Assembly: GCA_012718855.1 (NCBI GenBank)
Contig: JAAYBS010000100.1
Location: 1 to 39,438 of the forward strand
From: Syntrophomonadaceae bacterium
Lineage (GTDB): Bacteria > Bacillota > Syntrophomonadia > Syntrophomonadales > Syntrophomonadaceae
Direction of reading: 5' to 3'
Length of the DNA: 39,438 nt
Positions 9,124 to 17,641 of this stretch are shown here, in pieces. The stretch's first letter is position 1, and each line of letters opens with the position of its first letter. Both the position numbers and the translations under genes were made by a program. The notes under the pieces were generated by a model. The model had not been told where the DNA came from. It did no database searches and saw nothing but the letters and a program-made list of their open reading frames with translations.

Positions 9124-9186
9124 GTCTCAAATTTGAGAACCATTCTCCACTTTGAGACAGCATGTGTCTACTTTTTGATACATGCT
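9124..9186 (+). repeat. Two consecutive inverted repeats after the radical SAM gene
   Basis: An 8-bp stem GTCTCAAA/TTTGAGAC (9124-9131 with 9151-9158) is followed at once by a 10-bp stem AGCATGTGTC/GATACATGCT (9159-9168 with 9177-9186, one G-T pair) with a T-rich loop. No T-run follows the second stem, so this is not a textbook terminator, though it may protect the mRNA 3' end. Confidence 0.55.
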
Positions 9187-9232
9187 ATAGGATTAATATT
9201 TTAATAATGCCATAATATTGGTTTTAATTATG

Positions 9233-9250
9233 TTGGCACAGGATTTGCAT
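9233..9250 (+). promoter_or_regulatory. Sigma-54 (RpoN) -24/-12 promoter
   Basis: TTGGCACAGGATTTGCAT matches the sigma-54 consensus (TGGCAC, 5 bases, TTGC) with the invariant GG (9235-9236) and GC (9247-9248) exactly 10 bases apart. Transcription would start near 9260. The only thing downstream on this strand is the hairpin terminator at 9304, so the promoter appears to drive a short non-coding transcript. An enhancer-binding protein would be required; none is encoded in the window. Confidence 0.75.
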
Positions 9251-9259
9251 ATATTTAAG

Positions 9260-9344
9260 GCAGGGGGGGACATACACACAGGGGAGTATAACCAATTTTC
9301 GCTGAGGGACTTTTGAGCGGCTATAAAAAGTCCCTCATTTTTTT
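9260..9344 (+). ncRNA. Predicted sigma-54-dependent small RNA (about 85 nt)
   Basis: The interval runs from the expected start of the sigma-54 promoter to the T-run of a strong terminator, and no credible open frame lies inside it. The transcript would have an unstructured 5' half with two G-rich, Shine-Dalgarno-like stretches (AGGGGGGGA near 9265 and AGGGGAG near 9281), then an 11-bp terminator hairpin. This layout fits a trans-acting regulatory RNA. It is a prediction from promoter and terminator only; I recognise no known RNA family. Confidence 0.5.
9304..9344 (+). terminator. Strong Rho-independent terminator
   Basis: An 11-bp stem GAGGGACTTTT/AAAAGTCCCTC (9304-9314 with 9326-9336) with an 11-base loop is followed by ATTTTTTTG. 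Polarity is plus only: the minus-strand flank has no T-run, so it does not serve the DUF1285-like gene. Confidence 0.88.
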
Positions 9345-9360
9345 GTTTGCCAACTGAATT

Positions 9361-9786
9361 TTAATGATTATTTCCGGTAGAAGCTGGTGGAATAATAAAT
9401 ATTTCCTCTCCACGAAAATCAAAATAATCACTAAGTTTCCAATATACTCCTCGACTCAGGCGCGTATCAGCTTTCCAGCGATAAGAGATATAAGGAACAT
9501 CTCCTTTTAAGTAAAGCTGCATTTCACCTTCCAAAAGGTATTCCTGCAAATCATGAAATATTAGTTTTATTGTACCATCTTCATTCTCAGAAATCCCCGT
9601 AGCATAAAAAGGCACATCTTCTACGGTTATGGGATTGATATCATCTCCTAGACGAATACAAAAACCTCCATCAGCTTCGCGTTCTATATGAGATGCCAGT
9701 ATGTTTAATATATTACGGCGAAACATTTCCGCCTGGCCGAAATACCATTTGCCATCTTTCCTTATGCATATTTCTTTTAAATCCAA
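9361..9786 (-). CDS. DUF1285-like protein
   Basis: A small soluble protein of about 141 residues. The segments DGKWYFGQAEMFRRNILNIL, HIEREADGGFCIRLG and ITVEDVPFYATG follow the pattern of DUF1285 (uncharacterised, all-beta, hot-dog-like). Start choice: GGGGGTGA lies 5 bases before TTG 9786, giving MDLKEICIRKDG; an in-frame GTG inside that sequence would start at 9795. It follows the aminotransferase-reductase fusion gene by about 80 bases on the same strand and may be cotranscribed with it. Function unknown. Confidence 0.7.
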   Translation of the reverse strand: MDLKEICIRKDGKWYFGQAEMFRRNILNILASHIEREADGGFCIRLGDDINPITVEDVPFYATGISENEDGTIKLIFHDLQEYLLEGEMQLYLKGDVPYISYRWKADTRLSRGVYWKLSDYFDFRGEEIFIIPPASTGNNH

Positions 9787-9873
9787 AATACTCACCCCCA
9801 GGGACTTGTTACCTTATTTTATATACTATTGCCTCCAGGAGCAAGCATCTACGCAAATAACCTGTAATTGAAC

Positions 9874-12552
9874 TTACAAACTATCCGCTTTTTTTAAAAC
9901 AATTGAACTGGCATATATTTTTTCTATTTCTTCGTCAGATATTTCCTTTCCTCCAGTAACTAATCCCGCCAGTCCCAAACCATGTTTTTCTCCTAATTTG
10001 CGTAAATAGGCTACCGTTTCCAGAGGTAATTTTGTTCCTATACTGTAATCCTGGTAATCCCCTTCCAATGCCAGCAATGCGGTTTCAGACAAACAGGCCA
10101 GACTGACACCGTCACGGTAACCCAGATTGGGGCCAAAGGCCATGTCATCCGGATATTGAACCAGACCGCCTTCCAACACCAGTACATCATCCCGTTGCTG
10201 ATATACTTCCGGAGCCACATCGGCGGGACGCGCTACGTCACAAACCACACTGCCCGGCGATAGATGATGTTTATAAACCAGATATTCCGGAGCATTACTG
10301 GCAGCCACAATTAATTCACAGCGAGGCAAGCTATAATCATTATCCAAACTGGTTTCCAATGGGAAAGGTATATTCATGCTGGTACATATTTCCTCTACCA
10401 ATTGAGCCGATAAATCATCATTGGATCGATACTTATTTAATAGTTGTTCATTATATCCAGAACTATTATTCTCCAATAGTCGGATGGTCTTATTCAGCCA
10501 TCCAGCTAACCCGCCAGTTTTCCCCTCCTGCATACGTATACGGGCATAGGTGAACAAATCATCACTTAAAGAACGTAATCGGTTCCTGCTGCTTACCACA
10601 TGCTGGGGATTACCCAATAAGGTTATGACACTAACCTGTTCAGACAGGATTAATGCACAGGCTCTGCCGATTGACCCGGTTGCACCTACCACTGCTCCTC
10701 TGGCCGTTTCCAGATTTATACGCATTTTTTTGGCACCCTCAAATAAAGCTTCCATAGCCATGAGCGTAGTAAAGCTGTTTCCGCTGGTTATAGCCACATC
10801 TTTCCCGGTAACTGATCTGCCTCCACGGGTTACCACTGAAGTTAAAGCCCCCAGACCTACTATTTTGGCCCCCAGTTCCTTTCCCATATCAACTGCTTTG
10901 CCAATCACATCAACTACTTGTTCCCGGGGTAATGACATTATTTCCCGGGCCCCAAATGGTACTCCAATCAACCATCCCTCAGCTACTTTACCTGCTGCTG
11001 ATTTAAGCGCCGGCATATGGCATACAACCCCAGGATCACTGGTCAGACTTTGCCACTCCAGAAACTGATACAGCTGTTGTCGATCGAAACGGCTAAACGA
11101 GGGATTATTGGCTACTACATCTTCCGGTGCCGGATAATGAATTATAAAGGCAAATTTTTCCGTAGGTTCTTCTCCCGTTTTCAGGCGGGAGGGTTTTATT
11201 TTCCGGCTGGCAGAACGCCAGTCAATTATATTTTGCGGCTTGGAATTGTCGCCTATGAGAAATGCATATAACAAAGCATAATCTTTCATCTTTAATATCT
11301 CACATATGGAGTAAAGAGCGCTTATAACATAATCAATTTCTTCTTCCGTAATGGTAAGCGGCGGTTCCAGTCTAAGGGTCATGGGATTGTTAAGAAATGG
11401 TGCCAGACGAATATTAAAAACATTAAGTAAATAACCGGCCAATAAACCGGTAAAACCACCCTGATCAACCAGGTAAGCCATATCAAAAGACCCACAATCG
11501 TTCAGGTCATGAAATTCTATGCCTATCATCAAGCCCTGTCCTCTAACCTCTTTAATAACTTCCGGATATTTCCCGGCTAGAAGCTGAACCTTACTTAATA
11601 GATTTTCACCTTTGATTTTAATCTGTTTAATCAGTTCACTATCATTCAGAAGCAGTTGATCCAATACAGCGTTACCTACTGCACAGGTTAAATTGTTGTT
11701 AGCAAAAGTGGAGCTGTGCAATGATCCAAAATCATCATTATAAAAACGCGGTGAACTGAGACATACACCTAAAGGAAGCATGCCACCGCCAAGGGCCTTG
11801 GCCAGCAGTATTACGTCCGGTTCAATCCCTTCAGCTTCACAGGCAAACATATACCCGGTACGTCCCAGACCAGTTTGTATTTCATCAGCAATAAACACTA
11901 CTCCATGTTCATTACATAATTGCTGAACTGCCTTCAAATAGCCAGGTCGAGCCGGGATCATACCACCTTCTCCCTGAACCGGCTCCACTATAAAAGCAGC
12001 TACATCATTATTGGCAGCTAATACATCAGCCAATGCATCAGCATCATTGAAAGGTATATATGCAAACCCGGGTGCAGGTGCTCCAAAAGGAGTTTGATAT
12101 ACTTCCCTTCCGGTAGCAGATAATGCTCCTAAAGTTTTCCCGTGAAAGCTTTTATAGGTAGAAATAATAGTCAGTTTGCCGGTAGCAGACCGGGCCAGCT
12201 TAATGGCCGCTTCAACTGCCTCAGCACCACTTTGACAAAAAGTTGCATAACAAATATCTCCGGGAGTTAAATCTGCCAACCGGTTAGCCAGCCGCAGAGG
12301 CTCATGCGGTAAAGACGGTTGAACCAAACTGGGAATCTGTTCAGACTTAACCCGTTCCAGGGCCTCCCATACAAAATCCGGATTATATCCAAACGGTACA
12401 GCTCCATACTGGGCAATGAAGTCCAGGTATTTGTTCCCCTGATCGTCATACAAGTAGTTCCCTTTTCCGCGCACAAAAGTTTTATCAAGTTTAAAAGTTT
12501 TTAATACTTTAGCCAGAGTTGGATTTAACAGGTCAGTGCGAATAGATAACAT
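9874..12552 (-). CDS. Class III aminotransferase fused to an acyl-ACP reductase-like domain
   Basis: An 892-residue two-domain enzyme. Residues 1 to about 425 are a class III PLP aminotransferase like ornithine/putrescine transaminases: SGAEAVEAAIKLAR, DEIQTGLGRTG (PLP-binding Asp) and LAKALGGG (Schiff-base Lys). Residues from about 440 resemble cyanobacterial acyl-ACP reductase: GALTSVV, TSGNSFTT, the nucleotide-binding GATGSIG (about 622-629), an EGG segment and ACLSETALLALEG, whose Cys (about 820) matches the active-site cysteine of that enzyme. Such a fusion could reduce an acyl thioester to an aldehyde and transaminate it to an amine, or run in reverse. Start: GGGAGG is 5 bases before ATG 12552. 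The product is inferred, not known. Confidence 0.88.
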   Translation of the reverse strand: MLSIRTDLLNPTLAKVLKTFKLDKTFVRGKGNYLYDDQGNKYLDFIAQYGAVPFGYNPDFVWEALERVKSEQIPSLVQPSLPHEPLRLANRLADLTPGDICYATFCQSGAEAVEAAIKLARSATGKLTIISTYKSFHGKTLGALSATGREVYQTPFGAPAPGFAYIPFNDADALADVLAANNDVAAFIVEPVQGEGGMIPARPGYLKAVQQLCNEHGVVFIADEIQTGLGRTGYMFACEAEGIEPDVILLAKALGGGMLPLGVCLSSPRFYNDDFGSLHSSTFANNNLTCAVGNAVLDQLLLNDSELIKQIKIKGENLLSKVQLLAGKYPEVIKEVRGQGLMIGIEFHDLNDCGSFDMAYLVDQGGFTGLLAGYLLNVFNIRLAPFLNNPMTLRLEPPLTITEEEIDYVISALYSICEILKMKDYALLYAFLIGDNSKPQNIIDWRSASRKIKPSRLKTGEEPTEKFAFIIHYPAPEDVVANNPSFSRFDRQQLYQFLEWQSLTSDPGVVCHMPALKSAAGKVAEGWLIGVPFGAREIMSLPREQVVDVIGKAVDMGKELGAKIVGLGALTSVVTRGGRSVTGKDVAITSGNSFTTLMAMEALFEGAKKMRINLETARGAVVGATGSIGRACALILSEQVSVITLLGNPQHVVSSRNRLRSLSDDLFTYARIRMQEGKTGGLAGWLNKTIRLLENNSSGYNEQLLNKYRSNDDLSAQLVEEICTSMNIPFPLETSLDNDYSLPRCELIVAASNAPEYLVYKHHLSPGSVVCDVARPADVAPEVYQQRDDVLVLEGGLVQYPDDMAFGPNLGYRDGVSLACLSETALLALEGDYQDYSIGTKLPLETVAYLRKLGEKHGLGLAGLVTGGKEISDEEIEKIYASSIVLKKADSL

Positions 12553-12766
12553 ATAAACCTCCCAAGTGTTTTTGTGCACAACTTTGTGCATGTTAACAGG
12601 CTACATATATTGTATAGTTAATAAGGCAATTGTCAAACCTGAACGGAAGTTTTTTAACCATGAATCCACTGTTAAAAAGGTATAATACGATGGTCGGGGT
12701 GAATAATATTCTTTCGCCGGGATTCCTCAGAGGAAACACTTGCAGTGAAATCAATTATCCTCATTG

Positions 12767-12797
12767 TTGACAAATCCATAAAACCGAGTACTATAAT
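12767..12797 (+). promoter_or_regulatory. Promoter of htpG
   Basis: A consensus TTGACA (12767-12772) is followed by TATAAT (12792-12797) with a 19-base spacer, rather long; TACTAT three bases earlier gives 16. The CIRCE element starts 8 bases downstream, covering the transcription start. The remaining 344-base gap upstream of htpG holds only a 26-codon open frame that I do not support. Confidence 0.7.
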
Positions 12798-12805
12798 AAG
12801 TAAAA

Positions 12806-12832
12806 TTAGCACTCAACAGACGAGAGTGCTAA
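12806..12832 (+). promoter_or_regulatory. CIRCE operator (HrcA binding site)
   Basis: A perfect CIRCE element: TTAGCACTC (12806-12814), 9 bases, GAGTGCTAA (12824-12832). HrcA repressor binds this inverted repeat and releases on heat shock or when GroEL is titrated. It sits just downstream of the -10 box and about 65 bases before the htpG start. Confidence 0.97.
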
Positions 12833-12896
12833 CAATATACCATTATCTACATATTACTACGCAGAGCGTAGTTTATTTCTGAAAGGAGAGAGTGTT

Positions 12897-14765
12897 TTGG
12901 CCAAAAAACAATTTAAAGCCGAATCAAAACGTCTATTGGATTTGATGATTAATTCCATTTATACCAACCGTGAAATATTCCTGCGCGAACTCATTTCCAA
13001 TGCCAGCGATGCTATCGACAAAATCTATTATCAGACACTTATGGATGAGAATCTCACCTTTGATAAAGATAGTTACTACATCAAATTATCCGTTGATCGG
13101 GAAAATAGACTCCTGACCATTTCGGATACCGGTATTGGTATGAACAAAGAGGAATTGGATGATAACCTCGGGATTATTGCCCGCAGCGGTTCTTTTAATT
13201 TCAAGCAGGAAAATGAACTAAAAGATGGCTATGATATCATTGGCCAATTTGGAGTAGGTTTTTATTCCGCCTTTATGGTTGCTGATAAGATTACGGTCAT
13301 CAGTAAAGCCTTTGGCAGCGATGAAGCATATCGCTGGGAATCCAACGGCATTGACGGGTATACTATTGAGCCATGTGAGAAGGACTTGGTTGGTACGGAT
13401 ATCATCCTGAGAATCAAAGAGAACACCGAAGAAGAAGATTTTGATGAATATCTGCAGGAATATCGCCTGAGAGGCATTATAAAAAAATACTCTGATTTTA
13501 TTCGCTACCCTATTAAAATGGACGTAAACCGCAGCAGGCTGAAAGAGGGCAGCGAGGATAAATACGAAAATTATACTGAAGAACAAACCATTAACAGCAT
13601 GGTGCCCATCTGGAAAAAGAACAAAAATGAACTGACAGATGAGGATTATGATAATTTCTATTTTGAAAAACGTTATGGCTTTGATAAGCCGGTTAAACAT
13701 ATTCATATTAGTACCGATGGTCTAATCAGCTATAATGCCATTCTGTTTATCCCTGAAAAAATGCCCTTCGATTTTTATACCCAAGAGTACGAAAAGGGTC
13801 TGGAGCTATATTCCAACGGGGTCCTGATTATGAACAAGTGTGCCGATTTGCTGCCCGATTACTTTAGTTTTGTAAAAGGCATGGTAGATTCTGAGGATTT
13901 AACCCTGAATATTTCCCGGGAAGTATTGCAACATGATCGTCAGTTAAGAATTATTGCCAATAATATTAAGAACCGAATCAAAAACGAACTGGTTCAGCTT
14001 TTACAAAACGATCGGGAAAAATATGAAGCCTTTTACCAGTCCTTTGGCCGTCGGTTAAAATTTGGCGTATATGAAAACTTCGGTGCTGACAAGGAATTCC
14101 TGCAGGATTTACTGCTGTTTTACTCTTCGCAGGAAAAGAAGCTGGTTACACTGGACGAATATCTCTCCCGTATGCCCGAAGAGCAAAAGTTTATTTACTA
14201 TGCTGCCGGTGAATCAGTAGAAAAACTTGAAAAGCTCCCTCAGACCGAGCTGGTAGCAGATAAAGGTTACGAAATATTATATTTTACTGATGATGTTGAT
14301 GAGTTTGCTATAAAAATAATGATGAGCTACAAAGATATTGAGTTTAAGTCAGTAGCCAGTGGCGAATTAGGTATTGAAGCTGAAACAGATAATGAAATTG
14401 ATGAGCTAAATCGTAGCCTGTTTAACGAAATGAAGAACCTGTTAGGAGATAGCGTTAGTGATGTGAGAGCTTCACAAAGATTAAAAAGCCACCCGGTTTG
14501 TCTTACCAACCAGGGCGAATTAAGTATTGAAATGGAAAAGATTTTAAACGCCATGCCGGAAGCACAAGGTATAAAAGCGGATAAAGTGCTGGAAATAAAC
14601 ACTAATCATGAAGTATTCAGTGCGCTGCGGGAAGCTTATGAAAACGATAGCGATAAGCTGGCACTTTTTACAAATTTATTATATAACCAGGCCCTGCTTA
14701 TTGAAGGATTACCCTTGCAGGACCCGTTGGAATTCTCCAATAACATCTGTAAGCTTATGAACTGA
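12897..14765 (+). CDS. htpG: Molecular chaperone HtpG (Hsp90)
   Basis: A complete 622-residue bacterial Hsp90. The N-terminal GHKL ATPase domain shows [16 protein letters not shown] and [15 protein letters not shown], with the ATP-lid glycines intact. The middle domain has [16 protein letters not shown] with the catalytic Arg, and the C-terminal dimerisation domain is present, with no eukaryotic MEEVD tail. The start is TTG 12897, set by AAGGAGAG about 7 bases upstream. A CIRCE operator places it under HrcA, unlike B. subtilis htpG, which is outside the HrcA regulon. It stands alone and converges on the flx operon across a shared terminator. Confidence 0.96.
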   Translation: MAKKQFKAESKRLLDLMINSIYTNREIFLRELISNASDAIDKIYYQTLMDENLTFDKDSYYIKLSVDRENRLLTISDTGIGMNKEELDDNLGIIARSGSFNFKQENELKDGYDIIGQFGVGFYSAFMVADKITVISKAFGSDEAYRWESNGIDGYTIEPCEKDLVGTDIILRIKENTEEEDFDEYLQEYRLRGIIKKYSDFIRYPIKMDVNRSRLKEGSEDKYENYTEEQTINSMVPIWKKNKNELTDEDYDNFYFEKRYGFDKPVKHIHISTDGLISYNAILFIPEKMPFDFYTQEYEKGLELYSNGVLIMNKCADLLPDYFSFVKGMVDSEDLTLNISREVLQHDRQLRIIANNIKNRIKNELVQLLQNDREKYEAFYQSFGRRLKFGVYENFGADKEFLQDLLLFYSSQEKKLVTLDEYLSRMPEEQKFIYYAAGESVEKLEKLPQTELVADKGYEILYFTDDVDEFAIKIMMSYKDIEFKSVASGELGIEAETDNEIDELNRSLFNEMKNLLGDSVSDVRASQRLKSHPVCLTNQGELSIEMEKILNAMPEAQGIKADKVLEINTNHEVFSALREAYENDSDKLALFTNLLYNQALLIEGLPLQDPLEFSNNICKLMN

Positions 14766-14825
14766 TTTTTTCACTGCCAAAACCCGTACATTTTTATAGT
14801 AGAATCACTGATACAATTTACAGTA

Positions 14826-14866
14826 AAAAAGCACCTGGGATTTCAGTATTTGCTCCAGGTGCTTTT
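14826..14866. terminator. Bidirectional terminator between htpG and the hdr-flx operon
   Basis: An AAAAAGCACCTGG/CCAGGTGCTTTT stem with a 16-base loop. T-runs follow in both directions (TTTTAATTT on plus, TTTTTTACTG on minus). It lies 61 bases after htpG and 18 bases after the flxA stop. Confidence 0.9.
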
Positions 14867-14883
14867 AATTTGCTATATTTTGT

Positions 14884-15714
14884 TTACCATTCCGGAGGCA
14901 GTTTTCTTAACTGGGCCAGATCAAAAACCGGGCCATCCAGACAGATATACTCACTGCCAATATTACAGCGCCCGCATTTGCCAATACCGCACTTCATGCG
15001 CATTTCCAGAGTAGTAATAACCTGTTCATCACTGAATCCCATTTTTTCCAGGGCTTGCAGGACAAATTTAATCATTATCGGTGGTCCGCAGGTAACTGCT
15101 ACCGTGTTCTGCGGATCCGGGTTAAGTTCTTCCAGATAAGCCGGCACATACCCAACATGCCCATCCCATTTTTCTTCAGCATTATCTATAGTTACATACA
15201 CCTGTGTATCTTTTTCCTGTGGCCATTTTTCAAACAGCTCCTCTTTAAAACACAGATCATCATAGCTGCGGCTACCATATATGATAGTAATTTTACCGTA
15301 ATCCTCACGATGCTTGAAACAATATTTTATAAATGAACGCAATGGTGCCAGACCTATTCCTCCGCCAATAAACAGCATATCCTGACCCTTGCATTTTTCT
15401 ACCGGGAAACCGTTTCCATAGGGCCCCCTTACTCCCAACCGCTGACCAACATCAATAGCATGCAATTCATCAGTCATTACCCCGACTCTTTTAATGGCAA
15501 ATTGCAAATGGTCATCTTCCTGCCAGGAAACCGAGAACATTCCCTCGCCAACCGGTAATAATGATACCATGGCCAATTGCCCGGGCATGACGTCGAAAGG
15601 TACTCCATTATCCTTTTGTACATAAAAGGTTTTAACATCCGGAGTCTCATCAACTATTTTTATAACCTCAACTATTTGTGGTATAAGCGGATTTTCACAG
15701 CTGCAGTTAGACAC
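14884..15714 (-). CDS. flxA: FlxA: NAD(P)H-binding flavoprotein of the Hdr-Flx complex
   Basis: A 276-residue FAD/NAD(P)-binding oxidoreductase subunit related to anaerobic sulfite reductase subunit B and hydrogenase gamma subunits. An FR-type FAD barrel with RGPYGNGFP is followed by a nucleotide-binding domain (GGGIGLAPLRS) and a C-terminal 2Fe-2S site with Cys242, Cys247, Cys250 and Cys258. In FlxABCD-HdrABC complexes this subunit oxidises NADH and feeds electrons through FlxBCD to HdrA. It is the last gene of the seven-gene operon and overlaps flxB by 8 bases. The name rests on gene order and domain content. Confidence 0.88.
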   Translation of the reverse strand: MSNCSCENPLIPQIVEVIKIVDETPDVKTFYVQKDNGVPFDVMPGQLAMVSLLPVGEGMFSVSWQEDDHLQFAIKRVGVMTDELHAIDVGQRLGVRGPYGNGFPVEKCKGQDMLFIGGGIGLAPLRSFIKYCFKHREDYGKITIIYGSRSYDDLCFKEELFEKWPQEKDTQVYVTIDNAEEKWDGHVGYVPAYLEELNPDPQNTVAVTCGPPIMIKFVLQALEKMGFSDEQVITTLEMRMKCGIGKCGRCNIGSEYICLDGPVFDLAQLRKLPPEW

Positions 15715-16723
15715 TGGGTTCCGCCCCCTTAATCAATTCAATCATTCTGATAATATCCACTCCTGCGGGACAGGCTACTACGCAACGTCCGCAACCTGTA
15801 CATAAAGGAGTGCCATAACGTTCATTGAAAAACTGTAATTTATGCAAAAAGCGATTACGAAACCTCTCGGTGGCAGCTTCACGTGGATTATGTCCACCCG
15901 CCATTTGAGTATATTCCCGGTACATACAGGAATCCCAGCAGCGGAAACGATAACCTTCCTCACCCCAGTTTTTGACCTGTACATCAAAACAGTAACAGGT
16001 GGGACACATGTAAGTACAAATCCCGCAGGTCTGGCAAGGGTCAGAATATTTTTCCCACATCGGATGGTCAAATAAATCCTTAAGTTTTTCCGCTACTCCA
16101 TCGTAATTAACTTTGCGTACAAATCTATTTGGTTCATAAAGTTCTACTTCCTTTTCTTCCAGTAGATCTTCTATCTGTTTGGTAAGGATATTTCCTTTTT
16201 CAGTTTTTGATTCCCAAACATAACCGTTTTCTACTTCTCTTAAAATAACGTCCGCCGCCTCCGGTTCCAGCGGATTTACGCCCATTGATTTGCAAAAGCA
16301 ATTAGTTCCGGGATTATAACAGGCGTTGGCCACTATAGTAACCTGATCACGACGAGCTTTATAAAATTCATCGACAAAAGTACGGGTAAAGAATACTTCA
16401 TCCAGATATTCAATAGCTTTTACATCGCAGGAACGAATGCCAAATATCACATTCGGTTCAACCGGTATCTCTTCCGGCTTTATAATTATCTCCTGACCCT
16501 GCTGGTCAAAACTATACATTTTTTCCGTTTGCGGCAAAACAATATTTTTCGGAGGAGAATATACATTTAATAAATCAAAAATAAGATCATCGTAATTTTC
16601 ATCGTATGATTTCCAGGAGTAAAATCCTGATTGCTGCCCCCTGAGCATGGGAACATATACATCAGCTTTTTCTGCCAGACGGTCTATTATTTTTTCAATT
16701 TGTCCTTTTTTAAAATATTTCAC
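15707..16723 (-). CDS. flxB: FlxB: 4Fe-4S electron-transfer subunit (AsrA/HydB-like)
   Basis: A 338-residue iron-sulfur protein similar in layout to anaerobic sulfite reductase subunit A and hydrogenase beta subunits. Two 4Fe-4S motifs lie in the C-terminal third: CQTCGICTYMCP and CTGCGRCVVACP. An additional cysteine group, CYNPGTNCFC, lies mid-protein. It should relay electrons between FlxA and the other Flx subunits in the cytoplasm. It is 15 bases downstream of flxC and overlaps flxA. The assignment follows from context with hdrABC and an MvhD-like gene. Confidence 0.85.
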   Translation of the reverse strand: MKYFKKGQIEKIIDRLAEKADVYVPMLRGQQSGFYSWKSYDENYDDLIFDLLNVYSPPKNIVLPQTEKMYSFDQQGQEIIIKPEEIPVEPNVIFGIRSCDVKAIEYLDEVFFTRTFVDEFYKARRDQVTIVANACYNPGTNCFCKSMGVNPLEPEAADVILREVENGYVWESKTEKGNILTKQIEDLLEEKEVELYEPNRFVRKVNYDGVAEKLKDLFDHPMWEKYSDPCQTCGICTYMCPTCYCFDVQVKNWGEEGYRFRCWDSCMYREYTQMAGGHNPREAATERFRNRFLHKLQFFNERYGTPLCTGCGRCVVACPAGVDIIRMIELIKGAEPSV

Positions 16724-16738
16724 CCTATATCACCCTCT

Positions 16739-17641
16739 TCATATAAAATCATCCTGATCTTTTTCATCATAGACACTGAATGGCGGTTTTTGCCCTTCAA
16801 TATAAACCATCCCCGCTTCATACGGTCCGTACAGATGGTCAACTTCTTTGATAAGTTTGCGGTTAATCAGCATTAACGGTATCCCCACCGGGCAAACCCG
16901 CTCACATTCACCGCAATCAATACATCTTCCCGCCATGTGCATGGATCTAACCATATGATACATCATATTATCGCTTATACTGGTCTCCCTGCCAACCCAT
17001 TGCGGTCTGGTTTCTTCAAAAATACAGGTCCGGCAATCACAGGCAATGCAAGCCTGACGACAGGCATAACAGCGAATACAACGGGAAAAAACATCTTCAA
17101 AGAAAGCCCGGCGTTCTTCCACCGACATATTTTCTATTTCACTTACCTTTTCAAAACGGTTTGCCGGTCCCCTGGCTTCCTGGGTTGCGCCGACCAACTC
17201 GTCATAAATTACCGGGTTGGGTTGAATACAGTTTGCACATTTGGCTGCCAGACCGGAGGTATCTTTAATTCGACTGAATCCGGAATTAGCTATCATAGCC
17301 TGCAGAGGGTCCATTACCCCTGAACAGCAAACCCCAATTATATATAATCTTTCGCGTTTTATCTGATTATCTTCCAGCAAGCGGACGAGACCTCGGGAAT
17401 CACATCCCTTAACCACTATGCCAATCTTTTCATTACTGTCACGATAGCGTAGTAAGGATGTAGACAGATTATGAACACAATAATCATCAAATATCATCTT
17501 ATCGATATCTTCAAGGGAACGGGCTACATAAGGTAAGCTCTGGTAATCAAAAGCTCCTTTTTCCCAGGCCATAACCATATCAACCTGTCCGTTTTCCAAC
17601 AAGCGGGAAGCAATTTCGCGAATTTGATCCGTGTAATTCAT
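16739..17641 (-). CDS. flxC: FlxC: 4Fe-4S electron-transfer subunit
   Basis: A 300-residue iron-sulfur protein. A cysteine-dense segment, CIRCYACRQACIACDCRTC, is followed by CIDCGECERVCP, giving at least two 4Fe-4S clusters. The N-terminal part contains CDSRGLVRLL and further cysteines (GVCCSGV, KCANCIQ), resembling the FrhB/FdhB-associated ferredoxin-type proteins seen in Flx operons. Its ATG begins directly after the flxD TAA stop, which supports the read-through gene model for flxD. No membrane segment is evident. Confidence 0.83.
   Translation of the reverse strand: MNYTDQIREIASRLLENGQVDMVMAWEKGAFDYQSLPYVARSLEDIDKMIFDDYCVHNLSTSLLRYRDSNEKIGIVVKGCDSRGLVRLLEDNQIKRERLYIIGVCCSGVMDPLQAMIANSGFSRIKDTSGLAAKCANCIQPNPVIYDELVGATQEARGPANRFEKVSEIENMSVEERRAFFEDVFSRCIRCYACRQACIACDCRTCIFEETRPQWVGRETSISDNMMYHMVRSMHMAGRCIDCGECERVCPVGIPLMLINRKLIKEVDHLYGPYEAGMVYIEGQKPPFSVYDEKDQDDFI

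Noticed and set aside
12690-12770. 26-codon open frame upstream of htpG
   Set aside because: Its stop overlaps the htpG -35 box and the ribosome binding site is weak; no conserved features.
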